64,000 nucleotides of DNA from Streptomyces sp. YIM 130001 (GTDB lineage Bacteria > Actinomycetota > Actinomycetes > Streptomycetales > Streptomycetaceae), in contig NZ_KZ984550.1 of assembly GCF_003574445.1 (NCBI RefSeq), positions 248,001 to 312,000 of the forward strand, in the 5' to 3' direction. The translations under genes and the position numbers were made by a program. This document shows, one piece after another, positions 15,853 through 23,942 of this stretch. The stretch's first letter is position 1; every line of letters starts with the position of its first letter. The notes under the pieces are model-generated. The model searched no databases and was not told the origin of the DNA. It saw nothing but the letters and a program-made list of their open reading frames with translations.

Positions 15853-17565
15853 TCAGCGGCCGAGCAGATCCTCACGGTCGTGGGCACGGTACTCGGCGAG
15901 CAGGCCCGTCCGGTCCTCCTCGGTCAGACGGCGGTACGCGTTCGAGCCGGGCGGGAGCCACCACACGGGGTCCTGGCAGCGGAAGCCCGCGCGGCGCAGG
16001 GCCGCCCGGTGGACCTTGTTGGTGGCGGTGACCGGCAGCCGGTGCGCGACCCGGACGAAGCGGGGCACCATCTTGGGCCCGAGGTCCGGTTGGTCGTCGA
16101 GGAAGCGGCGGAAGGCCCCGGGATCGAACGTGGGCGCCGCCTCGTCCGGGAGCCCCTCCCCCGCGGCGAGCGCCACGGTCGCCATGACCTGGTCGCCGGC
16201 CACCGGATCCGGCACCGCGTGGACGGCGACCGCGGCGGCGGGCCCGTATCGGGCGAGGATGTTCTCGATCATCGCGGCGGCCAGATTCTCGCTGTCGACG
16301 CGGAGCCTGTCGTCGTCGCGGCCCGCGAAGTAGAGGTAGCCCTCCTGGTCGCGGAAGAAGAGGTCGCCGGTCCAGTACCAGCCGTCGCGGACCCGGGCGG
16401 CGTCGGCCTCGGGGTTGCGCCAGTAGCCCTCGAACGGACTGCGGCCCCGGTTGACCAGCTCGCCGATCGCCTCCGAGCCGTTGAGCAGCCCTCCGTCCGG
16501 GGCGAGCAGCGCCGGCGGGCGTTCGCGGCCGGTCTCCGGGTCGACGACGGCGAGGTCGTCGGCGGGGCCCGCGCGGCCTATCGCGCCCGGCGGGGTGCCC
16601 TCGGTGCGCTGGATCGCGGCGCCGCCCTCGGAGGAGCCGTACCCCTCCACCAGGCGCACACCGAAGCGATCGGCGAACCGGCCCGCGTCGACCGCACCGG
16701 CCTCCGTGCCGAAACCGACGCGCAGCGGGTTGTCCCGGTCGTCGGGCCGCTGCGGCGTGGCCAGGATGTACTGCACGGCCCGGCCGACGTAGGTGAAGTA
16801 CGTGGCTCCGAACTCCCGTACGTCCGGCAGGAAGGCGGAGGCCGAGAAGCGGCGGCGCAGCGCGATCGACGCTCCGGCGGCGAGGGCCGGGGCCCAGTCG
16901 GCGAGCACGGCGTTGCCGTGGAACATCGGCATGCAGATGTAGTGCACGTCGTCCTGCCTCACCCCGAACTGCCCGGCGAGGGAGCGGCCCGCCGACGCGA
17001 GGCGGCCCTGGGTGCAGATCGCCGCCTTGGGTGCGCCGGTCGAGCCGGAGGTGAAGTAGAGCAGGACCCTGCTGCGGGGGCCGACCGGTGCGACGGTGGC
17101 TTCGCCCGGCCGGGCGCCCGCGCAGGAGGCGAGCAGCCGGTCGTACTCGGGCGTGCCGGTCACCAGGACGGTGACGCCGGGGAGTCGGAGGTCGTCCAGG
17201 AGGTGGAGGTGGGTCCGCTCGGTGATCAGGAGGCGGCATTCGGTGTGCAGGATGTCGCGGGCGAGTTCGGGGCCGCGACGGGTGGGGTTGATCCCGGCCA
17301 CGGCGGCGCCGGCGAGGGCGGCGGCGCTCAACCACAGGGGATATTCGGGGGTGTTGTCGAGCAGTACGCCGACATGGGGCCGGGCGTCGGCGGGGAGCAG
17401 CTCGGCCAGCAGAGCGGCTCGGACCGCGGCGCCCGCGGCGACCTCGTGGTGGGTCATCACCAGGCCCTCGAAGCGGAGTCCGGTGCGGTGGTCGTTCCAG
17501 CGGTCGCGGACCAGTTCGGCGACGGTGGGTCCGAGTGCTGCTGCGGTGGCTGCCTGCGGCTCCAT
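15853..17565 (-). CDS. Acyl-CoA synthetase / AMP-dependent ligase (FadD-like)
   Basis: A 570-residue ANL-superfamily enzyme that activates a carboxylic acid with ATP and joins it to CoA. Motifs in order: the phosphate-binding loop Tyr-Phe-Thr-Ser-Gly-Ser-Thr-Gly-Ala-Pro-Lys, Pro-Met-Phe-His-Gly-Asn, Tyr-Gly-Ser-Ser-Glu-Gly, Tyr-Trp-Thr-Gly-Asp, the hinge Gly-Arg-Asp-Asp-Asp-Arg-Leu-Arg, and the C-terminal catalytic Lys in Thr-Asn-Lys-Val-His-Arg. It resembles actinobacterial long-chain FadD17-type ligases. It is monocistronic between tRNA-Lys and the LPMO gene; the acid it uses is not apparent. Confidence 0.9.
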   Translation of the reverse strand: MEPQAATAAALGPTVAELVRDRWNDHRTGLRFEGLVMTHHEVAAGAAVRAALLAELLPADARPHVGVLLDNTPEYPLWLSAAALAGAAVAGINPTRRGPELARDILHTECRLLITERTHLHLLDDLRLPGVTVLVTGTPEYDRLLASCAGARPGEATVAPVGPRSRVLLYFTSGSTGAPKAAICTQGRLASAGRSLAGQFGVRQDDVHYICMPMFHGNAVLADWAPALAAGASIALRRRFSASAFLPDVREFGATYFTYVGRAVQYILATPQRPDDRDNPLRVGFGTEAGAVDAGRFADRFGVRLVEGYGSSEGGAAIQRTEGTPPGAIGRAGPADDLAVVDPETGRERPPALLAPDGGLLNGSEAIGELVNRGRSPFEGYWRNPEADAARVRDGWYWTGDLFFRDQEGYLYFAGRDDDRLRVDSENLAAAMIENILARYGPAAAVAVHAVPDPVAGDQVMATVALAAGEGLPDEAAPTFDPGAFRRFLDDQPDLGPKMVPRFVRVAHRLPVTATNKVHRAALRRAGFRCQDPVWWLPPGSNAYRRLTEEDRTGLLAEYRAHDREDLLGR

Positions 17566-17640
17566 GGGGCCGCACGATAAATGACGTTCCGTCAGATAGG
17601 GAGAGTCACGTGGGAGTCGGTGACGGACGGTCGCCCTCCG

Positions 17641-17671
17641 CGCGCGTCACGGCCGTCGCCGGTGACGCGCG
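17641..17671 (-). terminator. Terminator downstream of the LPMO gene
   Basis: CGCGCGTCAC (17641-17650) pairs with GTGACGCGCG (17662-17671), and the loop pairs further as GGC-CGTC-GCC. It sits between the LPMO stop (17739) and the ligase start (17565). Confidence 0.7.
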
Positions 17672-17738
17672 CGGACCTCGCTCGGGCCCGGCCGGGAGAG
17701 GGGGGGGAAGACCCGGTCGCGGGCGCGCGGGGTGCCCC

Positions 17739-18335
17739 TCAGAAGGTGACGTCGGAGCAGGCGTAGAAGGCGTTGCCCGTGTCCGCGACGTTCCAGACCG
17801 AAAGGATCACGTGGTGCCCGGACTTGCCCGAGGGCAGGGCGCCGACGTGCTCGAGGGTGGCCGGCGGCTGCCCCTCGAAGGGCAGGGTGAGGAACGGCGC
17901 GGGCTCCAGCGAGTCCCGGGTGATCGGCTCGTTCTCGTTCCAGCCGTCCTTGGTGACGAAGTACTGGAAGTCGGCGGTGCTGTGACGTGCGGTGAACTGC
18001 CAGCGGAACGTGTGGTCCGCGCCGCTGTCGAGCTTGGTGGCGGGCCAGGCGTCGCCGTTCGGGGCCTTCGGCTGGTTGAGGGTGTCGAAGCCCTCGTTGC
18101 CTCCGGAACAGATCTGGCCGTCGGCGGGACCCTCGGCCGGGAAGCCCTTCGGGCCCTCGACGCTCTGGGGCTCGTACTGGATGGCGCCGCAGTCGCTGAC
18201 GTCGCCGTTGGCGCAGGCCTTCTGTCGGCTCACGGGTGAGTCGGTGTAGCCGTGACTGCTGGCACCGCCGGTGGAGAGCGCTATCGCACCCACTGTGGCG
18301 AGGCCGACGGCACTGGCGTAGAGCCTCTTTCGCAT
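17739..18335 (-). CDS. Secreted AA10 lytic polysaccharide monooxygenase (chitin-type)
   Basis: A 198-residue single-domain copper LPMO that oxidatively cuts crystalline polysaccharide. The signal peptide (Met-Arg-Lys-Arg, hydrophobic core to Ala-Ser-Ser) ends so that His28 becomes the mature N-terminus. His28 and His118 (in Ala-Arg-His-Ser-Thr) form the copper brace, and Phe190 in Asn-Ala-Phe-Tyr-Ala-Cys is the axial residue. Cysteines at 41, 49, 76 and 193 can form two disulfides. There is no carbohydrate-binding module. It lies about 3.5 kb before cslA-glxA, as I recall for SCO2833. A DasR-like operator lies about 57 bases upstream of the start, which predicts induction by N-acetylglucosamine or chitin breakdown products. 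Confidence 0.93.
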   Translation of the reverse strand: MRKRLYASAVGLATVGAIALSTGGASSHGYTDSPVSRQKACANGDVSDCGAIQYEPQSVEGPKGFPAEGPADGQICSGGNEGFDTLNQPKAPNGDAWPATKLDSGADHTFRWQFTARHSTADFQYFVTKDGWNENEPITRDSLEPAPFLTLPFEGQPPATLEHVGALPSGKSGHHVILSVWNVADTGNAFYACSDVTF

Positions 18336-18392
18336 GGTGATGCTCCTGTGCTCCTGGGGAATGTGGGGATTCTTCGAGGCGCCGGAGTTCTG

Positions 18393-18404
18393 CGGTCTAG
18401 ACCA
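18393..18404. promoter_or_regulatory. DasR-like (dre) operator upstream of the LPMO gene
   Basis: CGGTCTAGACCA matches the palindromic core TGGTCTAGACCA at 11 of 12 positions. It lies 57 bases upstream of the LPMO ATG and next to an AT-rich stretch (18405-18420) that can supply a -10. DasR, the GlcNAc-6-phosphate-responsive GntR repressor, uses this core at chitinolytic genes. Confidence 0.75.
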
Positions 18405-18514
18405 GGATTAGATTATTGCCGACTGTTGAACATGTCCATACCAATGAGGGGTTCGGTTCCGGACGCCAACTCCCCTTGATACGCCCGGTGTTCACCCGGG
18501 GCACCGAAACGCGG

Positions 18515-18562
18515 ACCGGCCGCCGTCCCGCCCGCGTGTGCGGGGGTGGGACGGCGGCCGGT
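18515..18562. terminator. Long terminator hairpin after the SPFH gene
   Basis: Perfect 15-bp arms ACCGGCCGCCGTCCC (18515-18529) and GGGACGGCGGCCGGT (18548-18562) enclose a further CCCGC/GCGGG pairing. It lies 48 bases downstream of the SPFH stop, on the minus strand. Confidence 0.85.
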
Positions 18563-18610
18563 GCGGTGGAGCAGACCTCTGTCGATACCGGCCGATGGAC
18601 CGGGCGGACG

Positions 18611-19984
18611 TCAGCGGTCGGACTGGCCGGTGCAGAAGGCGACCGTCAGGTCCTTCACCAGGGCCTTGCGCTCGCCGTCGTCCAGCTCGACCAGGCCGCG
18701 CCGGGTGAGCCGGCTCACCGTGTCCTCCACCGAGTCGACGACCTGGGTCAGGACGGTGTCCCGGTGCCGCGCCTCGAGTTCGGCGACCCGGCGACGGCCC
18801 ATCGCCTCGGCGACCTCGGGCGCGTACTCGATCCGTGTCGGCTGGGCCGAGAACACCTCGATGCCCGCCGGCGCCGCCTCCGCCACCAGGATCCGGGTCA
18901 GCGCGTCGCCGACGGCCTCCGCGTCGCGCAGCGTCGGAGTCCGGTCGCCGAGGAGGCTCGACGCCGGTGCGTCCAGCGGGAGTCGGGACATCACGCGGGC
19001 CGTCGCGGCCTCCACGCACGCGCGCAGGTACGCGGTGTGGTCCTCGACGGCGAGCGCGGCGCGCGCCGTGTCCTTGACCCGCCAGGCCACAAGCACCGCC
19101 GCGCGTACGGCCACCCCGTGGGCGTCCACCGCGGGCATCGGCTCGCTCTGCCAGTGCCGCAGCCGGACATCGATACGGCGTCGGCGCAGAAACGGGTTCA
19201 GCCACACCAGGCCCGTACGGCGCACGGTCCCCCGGTACCGCCCGAAGAGCGAGACCACCCAGGCCCGGCCGACCCGTCCGCGCCCGATACCGCCGAAGGA
19301 GAACAAGGAGAGCGCGCCGGAGCCCGCGATCAGCGCCCACTGTTCCGGGCCGAGCCCGGCGCCTTCCAGCACAGGCAGGCGCGCGAGCTGGACCGCGAGC
19401 GGCGGCAGCACCCCCGCCCACCAGAATCCGGCCGCACAGCAGGCCAGGCCCGCGGCCCCCACGGCGGCCGCGGCAGCACCCGACAGCGAGGGCCCTTCGA
19501 GTTCGGTGATCGACGCGTCCACCGGCGGTGCCTGGCGCGCGGGCTGCGCGAACGCCGGCGGCACCCGCAGCGACGGAGGCGCGGCGGTCCGCGCTCCGGC
19601 CCGGTGTGCGCCGTTCCAGGGGATACCGCTGCTGCGGCCGGTCGCGCCCGGATCCGAACGCGGGGTCGCGTCCGCTCCGCCCGGCGTGGCCGACCCCACG
19701 CGCACCGGCACCGCGCCGGGGTCGTCACGGAAGAGGAGGTGGACCGGGATCTCGGTGGTCGCCTCGTTCTGGATGAGCCGAGCGGAGCGGGCCCCGCTTC
19801 CTGAGCGCCGCCCCTCGGGGATGCCTTCTCCTTCTGCCGCTCCGTCCGCTCCCCCGCTCGCGCTGTCGGTGTCCGACGCCGGGCCGGCTACCGGCCGGCC
19901 GGACTCGCCGGCCTCCCGATGCGCCGCCCCGGTCTCGTCCGTGTCTCCGCGGCCGTCGTCGGACCGCTCGGCGATCGTCGTCAT
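18611..19984 (-). CDS. SPFH/Band 7 (stomatin-prohibitin-like) membrane protein
   Basis: A 457-residue protein. Residues 1-160 are a low-complexity cytoplasmic region rich in Gly, Ala, Ser, Asp and Pro. Hydrophobic segments around 165-230 probably form two membrane helices. The SPFH domain starts near Arg-Thr-Gly-Leu-Val-Trp-Leu-Asn-Pro-Phe and includes Val-Arg-Ala-Ala-Val-Leu-Val-Ala-Trp-Arg-Val and a charged helical C-terminus. SPFH proteins build membrane-associated oligomeric cages or scaffolds. No NfeD partner is adjacent, so the role is open. A long non-coding stretch lies upstream. Confidence 0.85.
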   Translation of the reverse strand: MTTIAERSDDGRGDTDETGAAHREAGESGRPVAGPASDTDSASGGADGAAEGEGIPEGRRSGSGARSARLIQNEATTEIPVHLLFRDDPGAVPVRVGSATPGGADATPRSDPGATGRSSGIPWNGAHRAGARTAAPPSLRVPPAFAQPARQAPPVDASITELEGPSLSGAAAAAVGAAGLACCAAGFWWAGVLPPLAVQLARLPVLEGAGLGPEQWALIAGSGALSLFSFGGIGRGRVGRAWVVSLFGRYRGTVRRTGLVWLNPFLRRRRIDVRLRHWQSEPMPAVDAHGVAVRAAVLVAWRVKDTARAALAVEDHTAYLRACVEAATARVMSRLPLDAPASSLLGDRTPTLRDAEAVGDALTRILVAEAAPAGIEVFSAQPTRIEYAPEVAEAMGRRRVAELEARHRDTVLTQVVDSVEDTVSRLTRRGLVELDDGERKALVKDLTVAFCTGQSDR

Positions 19985-20644
19985 CGGTGCCCTGCCTCCG
20001 TCGTGCGTGCCGCTGCCGTACGTCCCGTCCGAGCCGTTCCCGTCCTGTCCGCACCACCGGCGGAATTGCTCCGATGGGCGTACGCGACCACTGGCGTCCG
20101 TGCCGTGCGACGGGCCTGCGAGGAGGGTCCGTAATGCGTACGTGATACTCCGGACCGGCCGCCGGAAAGGCGCGTGAAATGCTCACCTGTCGGGCACTTC
20201 GAATGGACCGCCTGTCCAATTGCGCCGAGGGCTGGTCCGGTACACCTGCCGCATTCACGGCGCGAAACGGAAGACATATCCGGGCCGGCCGCACGATCCC
20301 CCTCCGTCCCACTGCCACCGGGCCCGGACAGCGGCCCGGGCCCACATCGCGAATGAAGGGATTTCATGCTCTGCCACCCGAGAGGAATACAACCGGCACA
20401 TTCTCCACGACCCTGCCGATCCCCCTTCTCGCACACCGCCGGATCATCAGGAGCCACCTCGCGACTTTTCCCGTTCCGCCGCACCGAATCTTCGCGAATC
20501 TGCACGGTCGTAAGTTTCTCAACTATGAGCGGACACCGCATGTTGACGGACCGCCACTTCCGTCGGCCGCGAGCGCCGGCAGGAGGGCGCCTCCAGCGCT
20601 CCCGGACCCGTCGCGAGGTGTCCGGAGCACCGTCCGGGATCGGG
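19985..20644. other. Non-coding stretch between the SPFH gene and tRNA-Lys copy 3
   Basis: About 660 bases without a convincing gene. Open frames here lack the G/C third-position pattern and any recognisable domain. The part from about 20350 to 20540 is visibly poorer in G+C than the flanking genes. It must contain the SPFH promoter at its left end. I see no repeat or strong hairpin. Confidence 0.6.
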
Positions 20645-20650
20645 TAGAGT
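20645..20650 (+). promoter_or_regulatory. -10 element of tRNA-Lys copy 3
   Basis: TAGAGT lies 15 bases before the tRNA 5' end, exactly the distance of TAAGGT in copy 1. No clear -35 is visible. Confidence 0.55.
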
Positions 20651-20665
20651 TCTCCAGGTCAGCAG

Positions 20666-20739
20666 GCGCCGTTAGCTCAGTTGGTTAGAGCAGCTGACTC
20701 TTAATCAGCGGGTCCGGGGTTCGAGTCCCTGACGGCGCA
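20666..20739 (+). tRNA. tRNA-Lys (CTT), copy 3
   Basis: Identical in all 74 bases to the copies at 1116 and 15709. Identity with copy 1 continues 8 bases upstream and 6 bases downstream. Anticodon CTT, discriminator A, no encoded CCA. A related terminator hairpin follows. Confidence 0.98.
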
Positions 20740-20749
20740 CAGACGGATG

Positions 20750-20777
20750 AAGGCCTCTCGCGAGAGCGAGGGGCCTT
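20750..20777 (+). terminator. Terminator after tRNA-Lys copy 3
   Basis: AAGGCCTCTCGC pairs with GCGAGGGGCCTT (12 bp with one T-G pair) around a GAGA loop and is followed by TGT. It differs from the copy 1 terminator by few bases, so tRNA and terminator were probably duplicated together. Confidence 0.8.
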
Positions 20778-20819
20778 TGTCGTGTCCGCACACGGCAAGT
20801 CCCCGCTACCTTGGCCCTC

Positions 20820-21542
20820 ATGGCTCGCGACATACAGGAACGGATCAAGAAGCTCATCATCGACCGGCGCCTGCCCCCGGGTTCGTCCCTGCCCACCGAG
20901 CCGGAGCTGGTGGAACTCCTCGGTGCCAGTCGCAACTCGGTGCGCGAGGCACTCAAGGCACTGCAGGCGATGGGCATCGTCGAGATCCGGCACGGCTTCG
21001 GCACCTACGTGGGGCCGATGTCGTTCGCGCCGATGGTCGAGGGCCTCACCTTCCGTACCGTCGCCGGCCACTACCGGGGCGAGGACAGCCTGCTGCAGCT
21101 GCTCGAACTGCGCGAGGCCGTGGAGACGGGCCTGATCGCGCGTCTCGCGGGCAAGGCGTCGGCCGGCGACCTGGAGCTGCTCGACGTCCTGGTCGCACGG
21201 ATGGAGAGCGAGGCGGCGGCCGGTGGCGTCGCGGCGGAGACCGACCGCGCGTTCCACGCCACCCTCTACCGCGGTCTGGACAACCTGCTGCTCGGCGAGG
21301 TCCTGGAGGCCTTCTGGGACGCTTTCCACCGGGTACGGACGGATCTGGTGGACGTCCCGCAGGATCCGCACACCACCTGCAGCCAGCACCGGGAGATCCT
21401 CGACGCGGTGCGCTCGGGGGACGCACTCAGGGCGGAGCAGGCCATTCACGAGCACTTCGGTAACATTCGTGCACGACTGAGCTCTCCCGCCCCGGCGGGC
21501 GGTCCCGGCAGCTGTGCCATAGCGGCAGGCCCGGGGCCCTGA
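20820..21542 (+). CDS. FadR-subfamily GntR transcriptional regulator
   Basis: A 240-residue regulator. The winged HTH covers about residues 1-70 (Pro-Gly-Ser-Ser-Leu-Pro-Thr-Glu-Pro-Glu-Leu; Ser-Arg-Asn-Ser-Val-Arg-Glu-Ala-Leu). An all-helical FCD effector domain follows, with the Asp/His metal-binding pattern in Asp-Arg-Ala-Phe-His and Gln-His-Arg-Glu-Ile. TACCTT at 20807-20812 lies 7 bases before the ATG and could be the -10 of a leaderless mRNA. It precedes cslA on the same strand, separated by 339 bases. It may regulate a sugar-acid or acyl pathway or the glucan locus; nothing in the sequence decides this. Confidence 0.88.
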   Translation: MARDIQERIKKLIIDRRLPPGSSLPTEPELVELLGASRNSVREALKALQAMGIVEIRHGFGTYVGPMSFAPMVEGLTFRTVAGHYRGEDSLLQLLELREAVETGLIARLAGKASAGDLELLDVLVARMESEAAAGGVAAETDRAFHATLYRGLDNLLLGEVLEAFWDAFHRVRTDLVDVPQDPHTTCSQHREILDAVRSGDALRAEQAIHEHFGNIRARLSSPAPAGGPGSCAIAAGPGP

Positions 21543-21881
21543 CCGGCGGATCACGGGGAGCTCTTGCGATCATGATGTAGGTCGTAGAACCCTGCTGGAG
21601 TATGGGGGCTACTGCCGTCCATGGGGCGGGCGTTGTGTGAAACCCGACACCGGGGGGCGGGACACGCAAGACTGCCGTTCGTGGAGCGCACGGGGAGGGG
21701 GCCCCGTTCGTGACCGAAGGCCGGGGCGGGGCATCATGCAACCGGAAGGTTGTCTTTTCATGTCCTACGGGACGTGGGAGGCAGGTGGCCGACCACTGAT
21801 GCGTGCGTGACGGTCGAGGGGGACCCGAGCGGACGGAAGGACCAACGAACACGCAAGGGATTGCGTGCGGGGGGATGACTC
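21543..21881 (+). promoter_or_regulatory. Upstream region of cslA-glxA
   Basis: These 339 bases without a gene must contain the cslA promoter. A small hairpin CAACC-GGAA-GGTTG followed by TCTTTTC lies at about 21740-21757 and could be a weak terminator or leader structure. A GGGGGA ribosome site lies at 21870-21875. I could not place a convincing -35/-10 pair. Confidence 0.35.
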
Positions 21882-23942
21882 ATGACGTCGACGCCGACGG
21901 GCGCCCGGCAGAACCCGGACCCGTCTCAGACGACCCAGCTGCGGGTGCCACCGAATCGCACCGGCGGCTTTCTGCGCTTGAAGAAGGCGCTGCCGCGTTA
22001 CGACTACGAGCACTACAGCCGGCTCGCCGGACCCCTCACCCAGCCGGACCGGAACAAGCCGTACAAGGTCCAGTACCGCACGCTGCTGTCCCAGGAGACG
22101 CACCGGATACGCGCGGCGCTGATGCTCGGCGCCGCCCCCGTGCTCTCGCTCGTCCTGCTCTTCTGGCTGCTGCAGCCCGAGCACTGGACCAAGCGCGACT
22201 ACGTACCGAACGCGTACCTGGAACACCTCGACGTCGTGATGCTGGTCTCGATCGGACTGATCGAGTTCTTCCGCTGCATGAACGTCCTGTCGAACGCGCA
22301 CGCCACCCTGGTCGCCCGCGACCCGATCCCGGTGGTGCCCGAGACCGGCACCCGTGTGGCCTTCCTCACCTCCTTCGTGCCCGGCAAGGAGCCGCTCGAG
22401 ATGGTGACGAAGACGCTGGAGGCCGCGGTCAAGATCCGCCACCGCGGGCTGCTGCACATCTGGCTCCTCGACGAGGGTGACGACCCCGAGGTGAAGGCCG
22501 TCTGCGAGCGGCTCGGCGTGCACCACTTCTCCCGCAAGGGCGTCGCGAAGTGGAACCAGGCCAAGGGCCCGCACCGTGCCAAGACCAAGCACGGCAACTA
22601 CAACGCCTGGCTGGACGCGCACGGCGACGACTACGACTACTTCGCCTCCGTCGACACCGACCACGTGCCGCTGCCCAACTACCTGGAGCGGATGCTCGGC
22701 TTCTTCCGCGACCCGGACGTCGGCTTCGTCATCGGCCCGCAGGTCTACGGCAACTACGACAACTTCATCACCAAGGCCGCCGAGTCCCAGCAGTTCCTCT
22801 TCCACGCCCTGATCCAGCGCGCGGGCAACGCCTACGGCTCCCCGATGTTCGTGGGTACGTCGAACGCCGTACGCATCAGCGCGCTGAAGCAGATCGGCGG
22901 CCTGTACGACTCGATCACCGAGGACATGGCGACGGGCTTCGAGATCCACCGCGCCAAGAATCCGACCACCGGCAAGAAGTGGAAGTCGATCTACACGCCC
23001 GACGTGCTCGCGGTCGGCGAGGGCCCCAACGCCTGGACGGACTTCTTCACCCAGCAGCTGCGCTGGTCCCGCGGCACGTACGAGACGCTGCTCAAGCAGT
23101 TCTGGAAGGCACCGTTCTCGCTGCCGCCCGGCCGGTTCTTCAACTACACGATGATGGTCATCTTCTACCCGATGTCCGCCATGAACTGGATCCTGGCCGC
23201 ACTGAGCTGTGCCCTGTTCCTCGGTCTCGGCGCCTCGGGTGTGAACATCGACCCGACCATCTGGCTGATGCTCTACGGCAACGCCACCGCACTCCAGGTC
23301 GGCCTCTACATCTGGAACCGCCGGCACAACGTCTCGCCGCACGAGCCCGAGGGGTCCGGGGGCGTGGCCGGTATGGCGATGTCCGCGATGTCCGCACCGG
23401 TCTATGCCCGGTCCCTGCTCGATGCCGCGCTGCGCCGCAAGAGCAAGTTCGTCGTGACGCCGAAGGGCGAGTCCGCGAGTCCGGACACCCTGTTCGGGAC
23501 CTTCCGGATCCACCTGTTCTTCATCCTCGTCTTCGCGGGTTCGATGGGCGCCTCGTTCTCCAACGGCAACGCCCATCCGGCGATGATCATCTGGGCCACG
23601 CTCGCCCTGCTGATCACCGCGGCGCCGATCCTGCTGTGGCAGTACGCCTGGCAGAAGGAGAAGAAGGAGCGCGCCAGGGGCGGGCCCTCGTCCGGCGAAC
23701 CCGCCGCGGCGGACCCGACCGCGCCGTCACAGCAGCCGGGTCAGGGGCCGGCGGGCGCTCACGCCCCGCAGCAGAAGCCCAGTTGGGCCGCTGCCGACCA
23801 GACCATGCAGATCGCCGTGGGGGGCTCCGCGAGGGGAACGCACGGGCAGGCGGGTCTCCCGCCACGGGCCGACGGCCCACCGGCAGGTGCCGCACCTCAG
23901 CATCAGGCACATCACTACGAGGCAAATCGGGGTAAGCAGTGA
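21882..23942 (+). CDS. cslA: Cellulose synthase-like GT2 glycosyltransferase CslA
   Basis: A 686-residue membrane glycosyltransferase that polymerises the beta-glucan-type polymer at Streptomyces hyphal tips, needed for normal development and attachment. About two N-terminal helices (75-130) precede a cytosolic GT-A domain with Asp-Asp near 200, Asp-Thr-Asp-His at 258-261, Thr-Glu-Asp at 346-348 and Gln-Gln-Leu-Arg-Trp at 391-395, so all processive-synthase motifs are intact. Several membrane helices follow. The tail is a long disordered Pro/Ala/Gln-rich segment. No PilZ domain is visible. The next gene, glxA, begins inside its stop (GTGA), so the two products are made together. Confidence 0.95.
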   Translation: MTSTPTGARQNPDPSQTTQLRVPPNRTGGFLRLKKALPRYDYEHYSRLAGPLTQPDRNKPYKVQYRTLLSQETHRIRAALMLGAAPVLSLVLLFWLLQPEHWTKRDYVPNAYLEHLDVVMLVSIGLIEFFRCMNVLSNAHATLVARDPIPVVPETGTRVAFLTSFVPGKEPLEMVTKTLEAAVKIRHRGLLHIWLLDEGDDPEVKAVCERLGVHHFSRKGVAKWNQAKGPHRAKTKHGNYNAWLDAHGDDYDYFASVDTDHVPLPNYLERMLGFFRDPDVGFVIGPQVYGNYDNFITKAAESQQFLFHALIQRAGNAYGSPMFVGTSNAVRISALKQIGGLYDSITEDMATGFEIHRAKNPTTGKKWKSIYTPDVLAVGEGPNAWTDFFTQQLRWSRGTYETLLKQFWKAPFSLPPGRFFNYTMMVIFYPMSAMNWILAALSCALFLGLGASGVNIDPTIWLMLYGNATALQVGLYIWNRRHNVSPHEPEGSGGVAGMAMSAMSAPVYARSLLDAALRRKSKFVVTPKGESASPDTLFGTFRIHLFFILVFAGSMGASFSNGNAHPAMIIWATLALLITAAPILLWQYAWQKEKKERARGGPSSGEPAAADPTAPSQQPGQGPAGAHAPQQKPSWAAADQTMQIAVGGSARGTHGQAGLPPRADGPPAGAAPQHQAHHYEANRGKQ

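Noticed and set aside
20179-20688. Several open frames between the SPFH gene and tRNA-Lys copy 3
   Set aside because: No ribosome sites, no domain resemblance, composition unlike coding DNA, and they run into the tRNA.
1108-20745. tRNA-Lys copies considered as attachment sites of an integrative element
   Set aside because: No integrase, excisionase or transfer genes lie between or beside them, and the genes between are ordinary Streptomyces core genes.
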